From the NCBI GenBank assembly GCA_028287765.1, contig JAQBPA010000208.1, positions 1 through 36,630 of the forward strand: 36,630 nucleotides of DNA, given 5' to 3'. This stretch comes from Bacteriovoracaceae bacterium (lineage in GTDB: Bacteria > Bdellovibrionota > UBA2394). Below the pieces are notes generated by a model. The model searched no databases and was not told the DNA's origin. It was given only the letters and a program-made list of their open reading frames with translations. Made by a program: the position numbers and the translations under genes. This document shows positions 7,775 to 16,204 of this stretch, in pieces (positions within the stretch are counted from its first letter, which is position 1; every line of letters begins with the position of its first letter).

Positions 7775-9383
7775 TCGCTCTCCTCTTAACACCGTAAGAA
7801 TGACTTGTCTCAGACCGGACATCTTCTGGAGTTTTATCTTCTCGCAATCCAAGGAACGAAGGATGTCTCAGCAAACCCTCGTTTGTTTTTTCGGTGAAAT
7901 AAATCTGCGCGACGAGTTTTGGTTTTACCCAGTGCGCAGTTTTTTCAGACGGGGGATTCTTAAAGGGACTCTTCGAAACGGTAAGGAGATCCAGACGCTT
8001 TCTTAAATTCGCTAGCTCCGTTTGATTAAATCCAGTGCCTACTTTGCCGGCATAAATCAGATCATCCTGATCATAAACTCCGAGCAAAAGCGCTCCAAAA
8101 CCAGATCGGCTTCTTTTAGGGTCAGTGAAACCTCCAATTATAAATTCTTCTTCCTGAATGCATTTGCTTTTTAACCAAGAAGACGCTCGTCCAGGAACAT
8201 AAAAACTATTTATTTTTTTTGAAACCACTCCTTCAAGACGATGCTTGCACGCATTTTTTTGCACCTCGTCGCCCCGGCCCAGAAGATGATCCGAAAAGTG
8301 CACTCGAGAAGAATCTAAGGTATCAATCAATTCTCGCAAAAGTTGTTTTCGTTTAATCAGTTCGACTTGAGATAAATCGAATCCATCTAGATAAATCATA
8401 TCAAAAACAAAATAATGAATCTTGGTTTCTTTTTCAGTTTCAAATGCTCTTTGGAGTTCTTGAAAACTCGTTTTTTTTTGAGAATTGAAGGCGACCGCCT
8501 CGCCATCGAGCCATGCTTCTTTCACTCTGAGTGGTTTAAGCTCCTCCTTGAGATTCGGAAAGCGGTGCGTCCAATCATTTCCATTGCGAGTGAAAAATTT
8601 AATTTTACCGTGATCCCATCTCGTCAAAAGTCGATAGCCGTCGAATTTAACTTCATGAAGCCATTCACTTCCTTTAGGGGTTTCATCGACGAGCCTTGCC
8701 AATTGTGGCCAAATTATTTTTGGAAACTGAGATTTTATCGCACCGCTCATGTCTGAGACGGATTCTCTTTTCATTTTTTTGTCCTTTAATTTTTTAGACG
8801 ACCATTGAGCACGATTTTTATCAGAAATTTCAGAAATATCTTTTTGACTGAGAACGCTTAAAGTTTTTTTTTCCGTGATTGAGCCCTTGCCTTCACTTTT
8901 TGCTTCTTTGTCTTTTTCTTTGATCAGGAGCCATGAGTTGTCTCCCTTGAAAGAACGAGATTTTAATTTTATAAGACTCCAACCGCCGCGTAATTTTTTA
9001 CCGTTTAATTTAAATTTTAGTCGTCCCTCTTTGTAAGATTTGACAGGGTCGTTATCTGGAATCCAATATCCACGATCCCAGAGCAGAACTGAGCCGCCTC
9101 CATATTCACCTTCGGGAATTGTGCCTTCAAATTTGCCGTATTCAATCGGATGATCTTCCACATGAATCGCCAATCTTTTTACTTGCGGATCTAAGCTCGG
9201 TCCCTTTGGAACCGCCCAACTCAATAGCACACCGTTTAATTCCAACCTAAAATCATAATGAAGACGTCTCGCTGCGTGTTTCTGAATCACAAAATAAAGT
9301 TTTGAACGCCGCGAAATCTTTTTTCCACTTGGCTCTCGAGTTTTCGAAAAATTTCTCTTTTTTCGATATTCTTTTAAGCCCAT
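7761..9383 (-). CDS. ligD: ATP-dependent DNA ligase LigD (phosphoesterase plus ligase domains)
   Basis: The N-terminal 3'-phosphoesterase domain (about residues 30-155) shows HAARRLHYDFRLE, HVEDHPIEYGKFEG and EGEYGGGSV. A Lys/Glu-rich linker follows. The adenylation domain carries the nucleotidyl motif EVKFDGYR (Lys246), then WLDGEAVAF, LEGVVSKK and SSWLKSK. An OB-fold with YAGKVGTGF and ending near IYFTEKTNEGLLRHP closes the protein. It seals double-strand breaks with Ku and trims 3' ends. The domain order is phosphoesterase-ligase without the polymerase, which is encoded by the next gene. It starts 11 bp after the Ku stop, so the three genes form an NHEJ operon. Confidence 0.95.
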   Translation of the reverse strand: MGLKEYRKKRNFSKTREPSGKKISRRSKLYFVIQKHAARRLHYDFRLELNGVLLSWAVPKGPSLDPQVKRLAIHVEDHPIEYGKFEGTIPEGEYGGGSVLLWDRGYWIPDNDPVKSYKEGRLKFKLNGKKLRGGWSLIKLKSRSFKGDNSWLLIKEKDKEAKSEGKGSITEKKTLSVLSQKDISEISDKNRAQWSSKKLKDKKMKRESVSDMSGAIKSQFPKIIWPQLARLVDETPKGSEWLHEVKFDGYRLLTRWDHGKIKFFTRNGNDWTHRFPNLKEELKPLRVKEAWLDGEAVAFNSQKKTSFQELQRAFETEKETKIHYFVFDMIYLDGFDLSQVELIKRKQLLRELIDTLDSSRVHFSDHLLGRGDEVQKNACKHRLEGVVSKKINSFYVPGRASSWLKSKCIQEEEFIIGGFTDPKRSRSGFGALLLGVYDQDDLIYAGKVGTGFNQTELANLRKRLDLLTVSKSPFKNPPSEKTAHWVKPKLVAQIYFTEKTNEGLLRHPSFLGLREDKTPEDVRSETSHSYGVKRRANEGK

Positions 9384-9394
9384 GGCGATTCCAT

Positions 9395-10231
9395 TTAGGC
9401 CGCCGCTTTTTGTTTTGCATTTCTTTTTGTCGGCTTCTTCTTTGGGTGAGACGAATCTAAACTCTTCCTCAAAAGGCTCATCAAATCGACAGGTTTAGTA
9501 GAACGTGGTTTCTTCTTTTCAAGATCTTTATCAACTTCTTTAGAGGCTTCGATCTCTCCCCTATCAACTCTCTTATCGATAAGTTTTACCAGGTCTTCAT
9601 AATAAGTATCTTTATATGATTCCGCTTTAAATTTTTCTTTCATTTCATCTACGAGCTTTTCGGCCAGCTGAAGCTCCTTTGGCGAGACCTTTGCTGCCGG
9701 AATTTTTTCGTCGAAAGGTCTCAAATCATGTGAAAATCTCAAAATCTCGAGAACAAGACCTTTTTCATTTGGAATAACCGCCGCTAAATGCTCTCGCGTT
9801 CTGAGAACGATTTTTCCGATTCCGACAAGATTCTTATTTTGTAATGTAAGTCGGAGGAGCTCGTAACTTTTTTCGCTATGTTTTTGAGGAATTATAAAAT
9901 AAGGCGTTTCAAATAAAAGCGGATCAATTTCTTTAGCATCCACAAACGAAAGGATCTCAATTTGTTGGGTAGCCTTTACATTTGCTTTTTTAAAATCTTC
10001 ACTGCTGAGAAGAACGTATTGTCCCTTTTCATATTCATAGCCCTTAACGATTTCATCCCAACCAATTTCCTTTCCGGTAGCTTTATTGACGTGAATATAA
10101 CCGACAGGCGCATGATCTCTTCGATCAAGAAGGGTAAAAGACATTTCTTTCTTCTTTTCTGCCGGGCGAAGGCTCACTCCGATATTTACAAGTCCAAAAG
10201 TTAAAGCTCCGTCCCACATCGAACGCGCCAT
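9395..10231 (-). CDS. ku: Ku DNA end-binding protein (NHEJ)
   Basis: ARSMWDGALTFGLVNIGVSLRPA is the bacterial Ku N-terminus. The core beta-barrel and bridge region follow, including GWDEIVKGYEY, YVLLSSEDF, FVDAKEIDPLLF and the helix ending in LVDEMKEKF, a classical Ku landmark. The homodimer encircles DNA ends and recruits LigD. The C-terminal 40 residues are Lys-rich (KKKPTKRNAKQK), as in the extended tails that bind DNA in other bacterial Ku proteins. ATG 10231 (residue 4 of the longest frame) gives the standard MARS start. It is the first gene of the Ku-LigD-polymerase operon. Confidence 0.95.
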   Translation of the reverse strand: MARSMWDGALTFGLVNIGVSLRPAEKKKEMSFTLLDRRDHAPVGYIHVNKATGKEIGWDEIVKGYEYEKGQYVLLSSEDFKKANVKATQQIEILSFVDAKEIDPLLFETPYFIIPQKHSEKSYELLRLTLQNKNLVGIGKIVLRTREHLAAVIPNEKGLVLEILRFSHDLRPFDEKIPAAKVSPKELQLAEKLVDEMKEKFKAESYKDTYYEDLVKLIDKRVDRGEIEASKEVDKDLEKKKPRSTKPVDLMSLLRKSLDSSHPKKKPTKRNAKQKAAA

Positions 10232-10301
10232 GATTTTCAAATCATAGCGAACACTTGCAGAATGGGATCTAACTTAGGGCGATTATATGAAAAGATAGGT
10301 T

Positions 10302-10403
10302 TCAAGGAATAAGACTAAACAAGTCTGAGATACTCATATCCGAAATCCCCGCCTCAAAGAGTGCAACAATGCTAAATAAAAAAAACAGTAGCAGCTTGAA
10401 CAT
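10302..10403 (-). CDS. small membrane peptide (33 aa)
   Basis: On the minus strand ATG at 10403 is preceded by AGGAAAGGA with an eight-base spacer, one of the best ribosome binding sites in the window. The reading frame encodes MFKLLLFFLFSIVALFE, a single strongly hydrophobic helix, then a short polar tail with ISDMSISDLFSLIP and a TGA stop. The length and layout resemble small single-span membrane proteins or an amphipathic peptide. It lies 70 bp upstream of Ku and reads in the same direction, diverging from the VirB-like operon. Its function is unknown; a leader or toxin-like peptide cannot be excluded. Confidence 0.5.
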   Translation of the reverse strand: MFKLLLFFLFSIVALFEAGISDMSISDLFSLIP

Positions 10404-10563
10404 GTGAAAAATCCTTTCCTTAAGTCCTCTCTGAGTAAATAAATTTTGCTTGATGAACGACAGACCTAAGTATGTTCGCATGTCTTACGAAAGTGAGATG
10501 GCCTCGATTCCAAGTCCAGATAGAGCTCAACTCAAATTGAATGGAAAGGAATGTGACGTGATC

Positions 10564-10827
10564 ATGAAATTGTCGAGGCAAACACTATCTATCGTCGTCA
10601 GTATTTGCTTTCCAATCATGACCATGGCTCAAAGTTTAGAAGGAAGAATTGAAACGTCCATCGATCGATTGATTGTTTTACTTAATCTTCTTTTGGTCGG
10701 TGCAGTCGCCTGGAGTGGCTTTCTTTTAGCCCGAGGCGAGCAAACGGCTGTGACAAGACTCGTCTATTCAGTCGTCGCATTGATAGTTGTAAACTCGGCA
10801 CGCTTAATTATTAACTATTTTTTGTAA
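10564..10827 (+). CDS. VirB2/TrbC-like pilin subunit
   Basis: Starting at ATG 10564 the 87-residue product has a signal peptide with cleavage near TMAQ, a short linker, and two hydrophobic helices separated by a short basic loop (LLARGEQTAVTRL). This is the standard VirB2/TrbC arrangement, in which the mature pilin inserts as a hairpin in the inner membrane. The frame is open further upstream to 10450, but that extension would bury the signal peptide. Position directly before a VirB3-like and a VirB4-like gene supports the call. Sequence identity to known pilins is low by eye, so the assignment rests on architecture and context. Confidence 0.7.
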   Translation: MKLSRQTLSIVVSICFPIMTMAQSLEGRIETSIDRLIVLLNLLLVGAVAWSGFLLARGEQTAVTRLVYSVVALIVVNSARLIINYFL

Positions 10828-10917
10828 ATAATGATTAGGCTGTTTCGATTCTTAAAAACTTCACTGAATAAAAACTTCAGTAAGAAAAACTTATTTTGAA
10901 AGGATGTTATTTTTTGA

Positions 10918-11217
10918 ATGAAACGGCCGATCTATAGACATCTCAATCAGAGGCTAGAACTGTTCGGGCTCTCTATACTTGAAATTATTTCACTCTGTTT
11001 TTTATTTTTGATATTTTCCGAACTACTGACATGCGTGAAATACGGGAAAGCCATTGTCTTTGTTGGCATACTCTTGGCGGCCTTCCTACTAAAAATACTT
11101 CATCGATACTTTGACCGACATATTTTAAAAAAGCTCCTGCGATTTATATTACTGCCAGACGGATTTTATCGCAGAGCGATGCTGAATCACCCTTGGACGA
11201 CCCATGAAACAGAATAA
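10918..11217 (+). CDS. VirB3/TraL-like inner-membrane protein
   Basis: This 99-residue protein starts with KRPIYRHLNQRLELFGL, a cytoplasmic basic segment typical of VirB3/TraL proteins. Two adjacent membrane helices (about residues 18-37 and 42-60) follow, then a basic cytoplasmic tail. VirB3 associates with the VirB4 ATPase and the VirB6 channel at the inner membrane. AAAGGATG lies 12 bases before the ATG. The end overlaps the VirB4-like gene by 14 bp, as expected for interacting partners. Length and context agree with the family; primary motifs are weak in this family generally. Confidence 0.75.
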   Translation: MKRPIYRHLNQRLELFGLSILEIISLCFLFLIFSELLTCVKYGKAIVFVGILLAAFLLKILHRYFDRHILKKLLRFILLPDGFYRRAMLNHPWTTHETE

Positions 11218-13540
11218 GGCTTCAAAAAAAAGTGGAACCCTGGAAGATCTCTGCCCGATTGAACGTCAGGCCGAAAGCGGGGTACTTTTTTTTAAAGATG
11301 GCTCGGTCGGATGCATTTTCGAACTTCAAGGGATCGATGCAGATTTTTTTGACGAGCCACTCTGGAATTCGCTCTATGAAAGCTGGCGTCCACTTTTAAA
11401 ACTTTCAAAGGATGAGTCTCTTCAAATTTGTTTTAGTAAGAGAGGCGATTTGGAAGGGATTATTGAAGCGAAGTTTCAAGAAATGGAACTCGTAAAAAAT
11501 ACATTTACCAAAAAGCTCTTTCTCGAACAACTATCAGCCATTTTGCGGGATTTAGACGTGGATTCTCCTAACTTATTTTCCACAAAAATTATTTTGGTTT
11601 TTACAAAAAAAATGCACCGATCAACACCTTCTGTTGAACGAGAAAGAATGGCAGAACAGAAACTTTTTGATTTGGCGCAGGTCTTGGAGGGAAAAGGAAT
11701 ACCCACACTCCCCATAAAAGGTCCAAAACTATGGCGCACTTTAGCCGCTTCGGCGTCGGGCATGGCTTACGTTGCAGCAGATGAAACTCCCGAGGAATGG
11801 CCGGCTGTTTCGATTTCTGCCTATGAAGTGGAAGTCAATGAATCTCTTTTTAGAGCGCTAACACTAAAACAACTTCCTGAACAAAAATCTGAAATGGGAA
11901 TGATTCTCGCACTTCTCAAATTGCCTTACCCTTTTGATCTCACAGTTCGTTTTGAGGGGCGAGACCCCATTCCTCTAAAAAAGACTTTTGAGAGAAAAAA
12001 ACAAGTTCTCTTTGCAATGGCGCGCGGAAAAAGTTCGAGCAGTACGGACTTTGAAGCGCAGTATAGTCAGATCGAAGACGTTCTACGACGCCTGAATGAT
12101 CACAACGACGCCCTTTTAGATATGAAACTTACGATAGGCTTTAGAGCTAAGCGAGAAAATCAAGTTCTGATCCGCCGCGCAATGGCGGAAGTCGTTAATT
12201 CACAGTTCAAACTCGGACATTTAGAATTTGAAGAAAACTCTCTTTCAACATTTGACTGCTTTCTTGAAACAATTCCCTGTTTTAAAGGCAAACTTTTTCA
12301 TTCCGAAACCTTGCTTGCTTCGAATGCTGTCCATTTTCTTCCACTCTACGAATCCTCTCACGGCTCCGCAAGACCTGTTGCAACATTTCGTACACGAACG
12401 GGTGAACTTTTTTCGATTAATCCGGCAGATGAACAATTAGCTAATTTTAACTGGCTTGTCAGTGGCACGAGCGGCTCCGGGAAAAGTTTTTTTATCAATT
12501 CTCTTCTCGCACAAAGCATGTCTCTCAATCCAAGAATTTTTATTCTAGATATTGGAGGATCGTACAATAAACTGACGCGCTATTTGAGCGGTGATTGCAT
12601 CGGACTCGACGTGAAGCAGGGTTTTAAAATGGGCCCGTTTTTCATGGAGCGATCCAAAGATCCGAGTGAAGAGAAACGCCGACGAGAGCATATTCAAATG
12701 ATTTTCGTAGAAATGCTCAGAGACGAAAATAAAATTCCTTCGATTGAGGAACGTGGGTATTTGCACGAAGTTTTAGAACATTTTTTTGAACTCGAAGAAC
12801 TTCCAGAGCATCCTATTAAAGCTGTACAAACTGAGCTTTTAAAAAGATTTCCAGAACAAAGTAGAAAGCTTTATTTGCTCCTCGAGCGCTGGGCTTACCC
12901 TTCATTTTTTGGTGATTTTCTAGATCATCCGCTCCCGCTTAAAAATGAAAACGATATTTTGAACTTTGATCTCAAAGGATTAAGTGAATTTGACGATCTC
13001 TCTCGAGTCGTACAGCTGATTATCTGCGCAAGTCTTTGGAGTCGCATTCGCACCGACAACTCGCGATTTACTTTTATCGTTCTTGATGAAGTTGGATTTT
13101 CTCTTCTTAAGTACGAGCCTCAGTTTGTGGATGAACTCGTATCCACCGTCCGAAAACATAACGCGGGGGTTATTTTAATTGCTCAAGACTTAGAAAAAAT
13201 TACGTCCAATTCTGCTGGAGCGAGTATTCTTCAAAACACTCAAATCAAAGCCATCTTGCAACAAAGAGGAAACCCAAAAAATTACGCTGCTCCTTTGGGG
13301 CTGAACGCTTCTGAAATTAGTGCCATTCAATCTCTCGACCGAAAAAAAGGAAGCTTTAGTGATATCTTTTTAAGAATTGATGATCGAAGAGCCATCATTC
13401 GGTTTATTCCAAACACCTTAGAATATTATTTAGGGACGAGTACCCCCAACGACAACCGAATGCTTGACGAAGCGTTAGCGAAATTTTCTGGAAATTTTCC
13501 AAATCAAATTCTTCAGTTTGTAGAAAGCGTGCTTAAATGA
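11204..13540 (+). CDS. virB4: VirB4/TraC-like type IV secretion ATPase
   Basis: At 778 residues this matches VirB4/TraC/TrbE ATPases in length. Walker A is GTSGSGKSFF near residue 422 and Walker B is FIVLDEVGF near residue 625. A later conserved block has HNAGVILIAQDLEKI and NTQIKAILQQ, the arginine-finger region of these RecA-like hexameric motors. The N-terminal 400 residues form the divergent domain that contacts the inner-membrane complex. The protein powers pilus assembly and substrate transfer and is the most diagnostic member of the cluster. It overlaps the preceding VirB3-like gene by 14 bp and the next gene by 4 bp (ATGA). Confidence 0.93.
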   Translation: MKQNKASKKSGTLEDLCPIERQAESGVLFFKDGSVGCIFELQGIDADFFDEPLWNSLYESWRPLLKLSKDESLQICFSKRGDLEGIIEAKFQEMELVKNTFTKKLFLEQLSAILRDLDVDSPNLFSTKIILVFTKKMHRSTPSVERERMAEQKLFDLAQVLEGKGIPTLPIKGPKLWRTLAASASGMAYVAADETPEEWPAVSISAYEVEVNESLFRALTLKQLPEQKSEMGMILALLKLPYPFDLTVRFEGRDPIPLKKTFERKKQVLFAMARGKSSSSTDFEAQYSQIEDVLRRLNDHNDALLDMKLTIGFRAKRENQVLIRRAMAEVVNSQFKLGHLEFEENSLSTFDCFLETIPCFKGKLFHSETLLASNAVHFLPLYESSHGSARPVATFRTRTGELFSINPADEQLANFNWLVSGTSGSGKSFFINSLLAQSMSLNPRIFILDIGGSYNKLTRYLSGDCIGLDVKQGFKMGPFFMERSKDPSEEKRRREHIQMIFVEMLRDENKIPSIEERGYLHEVLEHFFELEELPEHPIKAVQTELLKRFPEQSRKLYLLLERWAYPSFFGDFLDHPLPLKNENDILNFDLKGLSEFDDLSRVVQLIICASLWSRIRTDNSRFTFIVLDEVGFSLLKYEPQFVDELVSTVRKHNAGVILIAQDLEKITSNSAGASILQNTQIKAILQQRGNPKNYAAPLGLNASEISAIQSLDRKKGSFSDIFLRIDDRRAIIRFIPNTLEYYLGTSTPNDNRMLDEALAKFSGNFPNQILQFVESVLK

Positions 13541-14229
13541 TTTCATTTCTATTCATTTTACTCTCGCAACCTTATTCGATTCTTCCAGGAGTAGGACTGC
13601 CGGGAGGAGACTCGGCTCAGCTTCTCTTGCTCATTGAACAAAGCCAAAAACAAGTAGAAGCACTTCAAAAGATTTTACAAAACTCAGAACTCACTTCCGA
13701 GCAAATGAAGCATGCTCTAGAACTCACGGCCCATCTCAACGAAGGGATCGACTCAAAATTGAATCCCCTCAAAGATACAAAAGAATATCATGCTGCTCTC
13801 ATTGCGATCCAGAATCGTGAAGATTTTGCGGCTACCCATTCTCTGACGGATCAATCGCGTGTTCATCCAGAACTACTCGGCCCTGACGAGTTAAAAAAAA
13901 ATAATCAAAGTTATCTCGATTTCAAGAATTTTCAATCGGGTCTTGTTCGGGCAAATGAGGCGGACATCCAAAACTTTCAAATATTAGAAAAACAAATCGC
14001 CGAATCTCCTCCTGGCGCACTTTCCAGACTTCACGCTGAAGCTGCGTCTAAAAATTGGGAAACTAATTTACGGCTTTCCATGCAATTGACGGAATTGCTA
14101 GATCAGATGCGAAGCGTTCGTGAAGAAATGGTACAGCAACGTGTCCACACTCGAGAGAACTCTACGGACGAAGAAGTCACCATGAAGAATACTCTCGACA
14201 AAATCTTTAGCCTGGAAAAATCCAAATGA
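13537..14229 (+). CDS. VirB5/TrbJ-like coiled-coil protein
   Basis: The 230-residue product has a short hydrophobic N-terminus compatible with export (ISFLFILLSQPYSILPG) followed by almost continuous helical sequence with many Gln, Glu and Leu. This is the pattern of VirB5/TrbJ proteins, minor pilus-tip components located in the periplasm. ATG 13537 overlaps the VirB4 stop by four bases and the end overlaps the next gene by four, giving a translationally coupled chain. The position between VirB4 and VirB6 is exactly where VirB5/TrbJ genes lie. The family is defined poorly by sequence, so context carries much of the call. Confidence 0.65.
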   Translation: MISFLFILLSQPYSILPGVGLPGGDSAQLLLLIEQSQKQVEALQKILQNSELTSEQMKHALELTAHLNEGIDSKLNPLKDTKEYHAALIAIQNREDFAATHSLTDQSRVHPELLGPDELKKNNQSYLDFKNFQSGLVRANEADIQNFQILEKQIAESPPGALSRLHAEAASKNWETNLRLSMQLTELLDQMRSVREEMVQQRVHTRENSTDEEVTMKNTLDKIFSLEKSK

Positions 14230-15755
14230 CGGCAGAGGTTTTTGCACTACCGGAACGCTGGACACAAGCTTTTACTATTTTTCAACATCTTGCGATGGTA
14301 CTCCTTCCGCTCTTTTTTATTATCTCCATTTTTATTTACGCTCTCCAAGCCTTTGAAGGAGTTAGGTTAGAATCGAATGTCTTTCAACTTATTTTAACAA
14401 CAATCCTGATCGCGCTTTGGCCAGAAGTTTTGATGGGCATTAAAACTTTAGTGGATTCATTTAATGATTTTCTTATTCAAGATGTTTTTCATATGTCCAA
14501 TCAGCACAGCTTAATTTCACCTTCCACTTTGGATGAACTCTCTCGTGCGACGGATTTCGGAGATAATTGGTGGAATCTCAAACATTTTGTAAATTTTTTT
14601 ATGGTTCTCATTTTGGTCACGGCAAAATTGATTATCTACGGTCTCTTTTTAATTTTTTTCTTTTTTTATGCAGCTCTAGGACCCCTTGTCATTGCCAGAG
14701 GTGTTTTATCTGAAAATCTTGAAGTCTCGTTAGATCTGATTAAGCAAGTGACCCTTCTCCTTCTCTGGCAGTCTACATTTCTTATCATGGTGGGTCTTGT
14801 CGATAAAACCGTCGGTTCCAGTCCGCATTTTATGTTGGTCGGAGACGACGGATTTTTTTTTAAGGCCGCAAAAGCAATTGGTCTAGCCATACTCATTCTT
14901 TGCGTTCCCACCGTGACAAAAAAGTTTGCCGATTCCATCAGTGCAGCTTTTGTTCCACACGGTTTCAAATTGGGTGGTGCTGTTCTCGGATTCACTGCAC
15001 TCGCCGCCCTCTTACGTGCGCCTGGAAGACTGAGCGGAGCAGCGGTGGCCGCGGAGGCGGAGGGCGGGGGATTAGCCGAAAGTATTAAATGGGGTTCTGA
15101 AAGTGCTTTTCACTTTGTCGAACGTGCAAAACTGCACGATGAGCTTCATAAAGCCGAAACAGAAGCGCGCGAAAGTCAGGAAGCCATTGCCGAAGCAGCT
15201 CATGAACGCGAAATGGATACTGAAATTTTGGAAGAAGAAGCGGAAATAGAAGAAAAAATCCATGAACATATGAAAAGTGAAATGCACGAGAAAGCTCTTA
15301 AGACGCATCTCGAGATAGAAAAAGTTCAGGAAGAAATAGAAGCAAAACACGTTGCAGAAAGTGTCGAGTCAGAAATCAGCCCGCTCCCAGGATTGGATAC
15401 TCTCCACAAAGGTCCGGGAATGGAAACACCCATAAGGAGATTTTTATTTCCTAAAAAAGCACAGATCAAAAAGCCAGCAGAAGAAAACATAGACGACGTC
15501 ACAGCCTTAAGGACCTCAATTGCTTTAAGTCGAGGCGCTGTCGGCTCCGACAAATATAAGGATATGGAAAAACAAGGAATTTCCCACAATGCCTTTATAT
15601 CGGGCGACCCTCAAATTCTCCGCGCTTATAAGGCTAAAATTGATCAATTCAATTCTCGTTTTGGTTGGCTTTACGATGCGACAGGAAAATTTACAGGCCC
15701 CGAACAACTCCGACCAACCTCTCCTAAAAATCCTAATGAAGGAACAGAGACATGA
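14226..15755 (+). CDS. VirB6/TrbL-like polytopic channel protein with coiled-coil C-terminus
   Basis: About residues 20-260 contain six hydrophobic spans, including LLPLFFIISIFIYAL, a long pair within residues 120-160, LLLLWQSTFLIMVGL and AIGLAILILCVPTVTKKF. This is the VirB6/TrbL topology of the inner-membrane channel. After a small-residue-rich segment (GGAVLGFTALAALL) a highly charged region from about 290 to 390 is rich in Glu, His, Lys and Ala and should form a long coiled coil. The last 100 residues are polar. The coiled coil is presumably cytoplasmic or periplasmic and is not part of minimal VirB6. Both ends overlap neighbours by four bases. Confidence 0.75.
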   Translation: MTAEVFALPERWTQAFTIFQHLAMVLLPLFFIISIFIYALQAFEGVRLESNVFQLILTTILIALWPEVLMGIKTLVDSFNDFLIQDVFHMSNQHSLISPSTLDELSRATDFGDNWWNLKHFVNFFMVLILVTAKLIIYGLFLIFFFFYAALGPLVIARGVLSENLEVSLDLIKQVTLLLLWQSTFLIMVGLVDKTVGSSPHFMLVGDDGFFFKAAKAIGLAILILCVPTVTKKFADSISAAFVPHGFKLGGAVLGFTALAALLRAPGRLSGAAVAAEAEGGGLAESIKWGSESAFHFVERAKLHDELHKAETEARESQEAIAEAAHEREMDTEILEEEAEIEEKIHEHMKSEMHEKALKTHLEIEKVQEEIEAKHVAESVESEISPLPGLDTLHKGPGMETPIRRFLFPKKAQIKKPAEENIDDVTALRTSIALSRGAVGSDKYKDMEKQGISHNAFISGDPQILRAYKAKIDQFNSRFGWLYDATGKFTGPEQLRPTSPKNPNEGTET

Positions 15756-16204
15756 ACCTCACTCTCGCCTTTCTTTTTTTAATATCGCTACCACGCGGAG
15801 TCAGAGAAGTGACCGCCACAAGTTGTGAAGTCATTCGTTTGAACGTAGCACTCGGCATGACGTCTCAACTGATCTTTGATGAGCCCCCCACGCTTACTCT
15901 TCATGCAGATGAAGAACATTTTAAAGTAAAGACGACTCCTGAAGCCAAGCGTTCTATTGCGATTATTCCTTTCGTCGACAGTGCAACTCTCGCGCAACTT
16001 TTTCAAAGTAGACGTGAAGAAAATGTGATCATTCCATCTCCTCGAGTTCTGGCCGAGCGTCTTGATGCCGCTTATCACACTAATCTTTTCGTTTTTTTTA
16101 AAAACTCAAATCAACTTATGTTTGAACTTCGTTTTGTTGAGAAGCCGAAGGTCGATTTCATTTTGAATGTGAGACAAGCCTTTCGAAAGGATTGTCAGCT
16201 ATGA
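15752..16204 (+). CDS. short VirB9/TraK-like protein
   Basis: The 150-residue product has a hydrophobic N-terminus and then beta-rich sequence: VIRLNVALGMTSQLIFDEPP resembles the start of the N-terminal domain of VirB9/TrbG/TraK (a strand followed by a GM-T-I-F-P-type turn), and NLFVFFKNSNQLMFELRFVE resembles its later strands. Full VirB9 is about 250-290 residues with a C-terminal domain that binds VirB7 and VirB10 in the outer-membrane core; that domain is absent. Position immediately before a VirB10-like gene, with a four-base overlap, supports the call. Confidence is limited by the short length. Confidence 0.6.
   Translation: MNLTLAFLFLISLPRGVREVTATSCEVIRLNVALGMTSQLIFDEPPTLTLHADEEHFKVKTTPEAKRSIAIIPFVDSATLAQLFQSRREENVIIPSPRVLAERLDAAYHTNLFVFFKNSNQLMFELRFVEKPKVDFILNVRQAFRKDCQL

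Noticed and set aside
7775-7852. Longer start for the LigD-type polymerase
   Set aside because: The extra 26 residues lie inside the ligase C-terminus and lack family similarity; ATG 7774 has a good ribosome binding site.
10450-10563. N-terminal extension of the VirB2-like gene
   Set aside because: The extension starts at a TTG, is polar, and would place the clear signal peptide internally; ATG 10564 fits the family.
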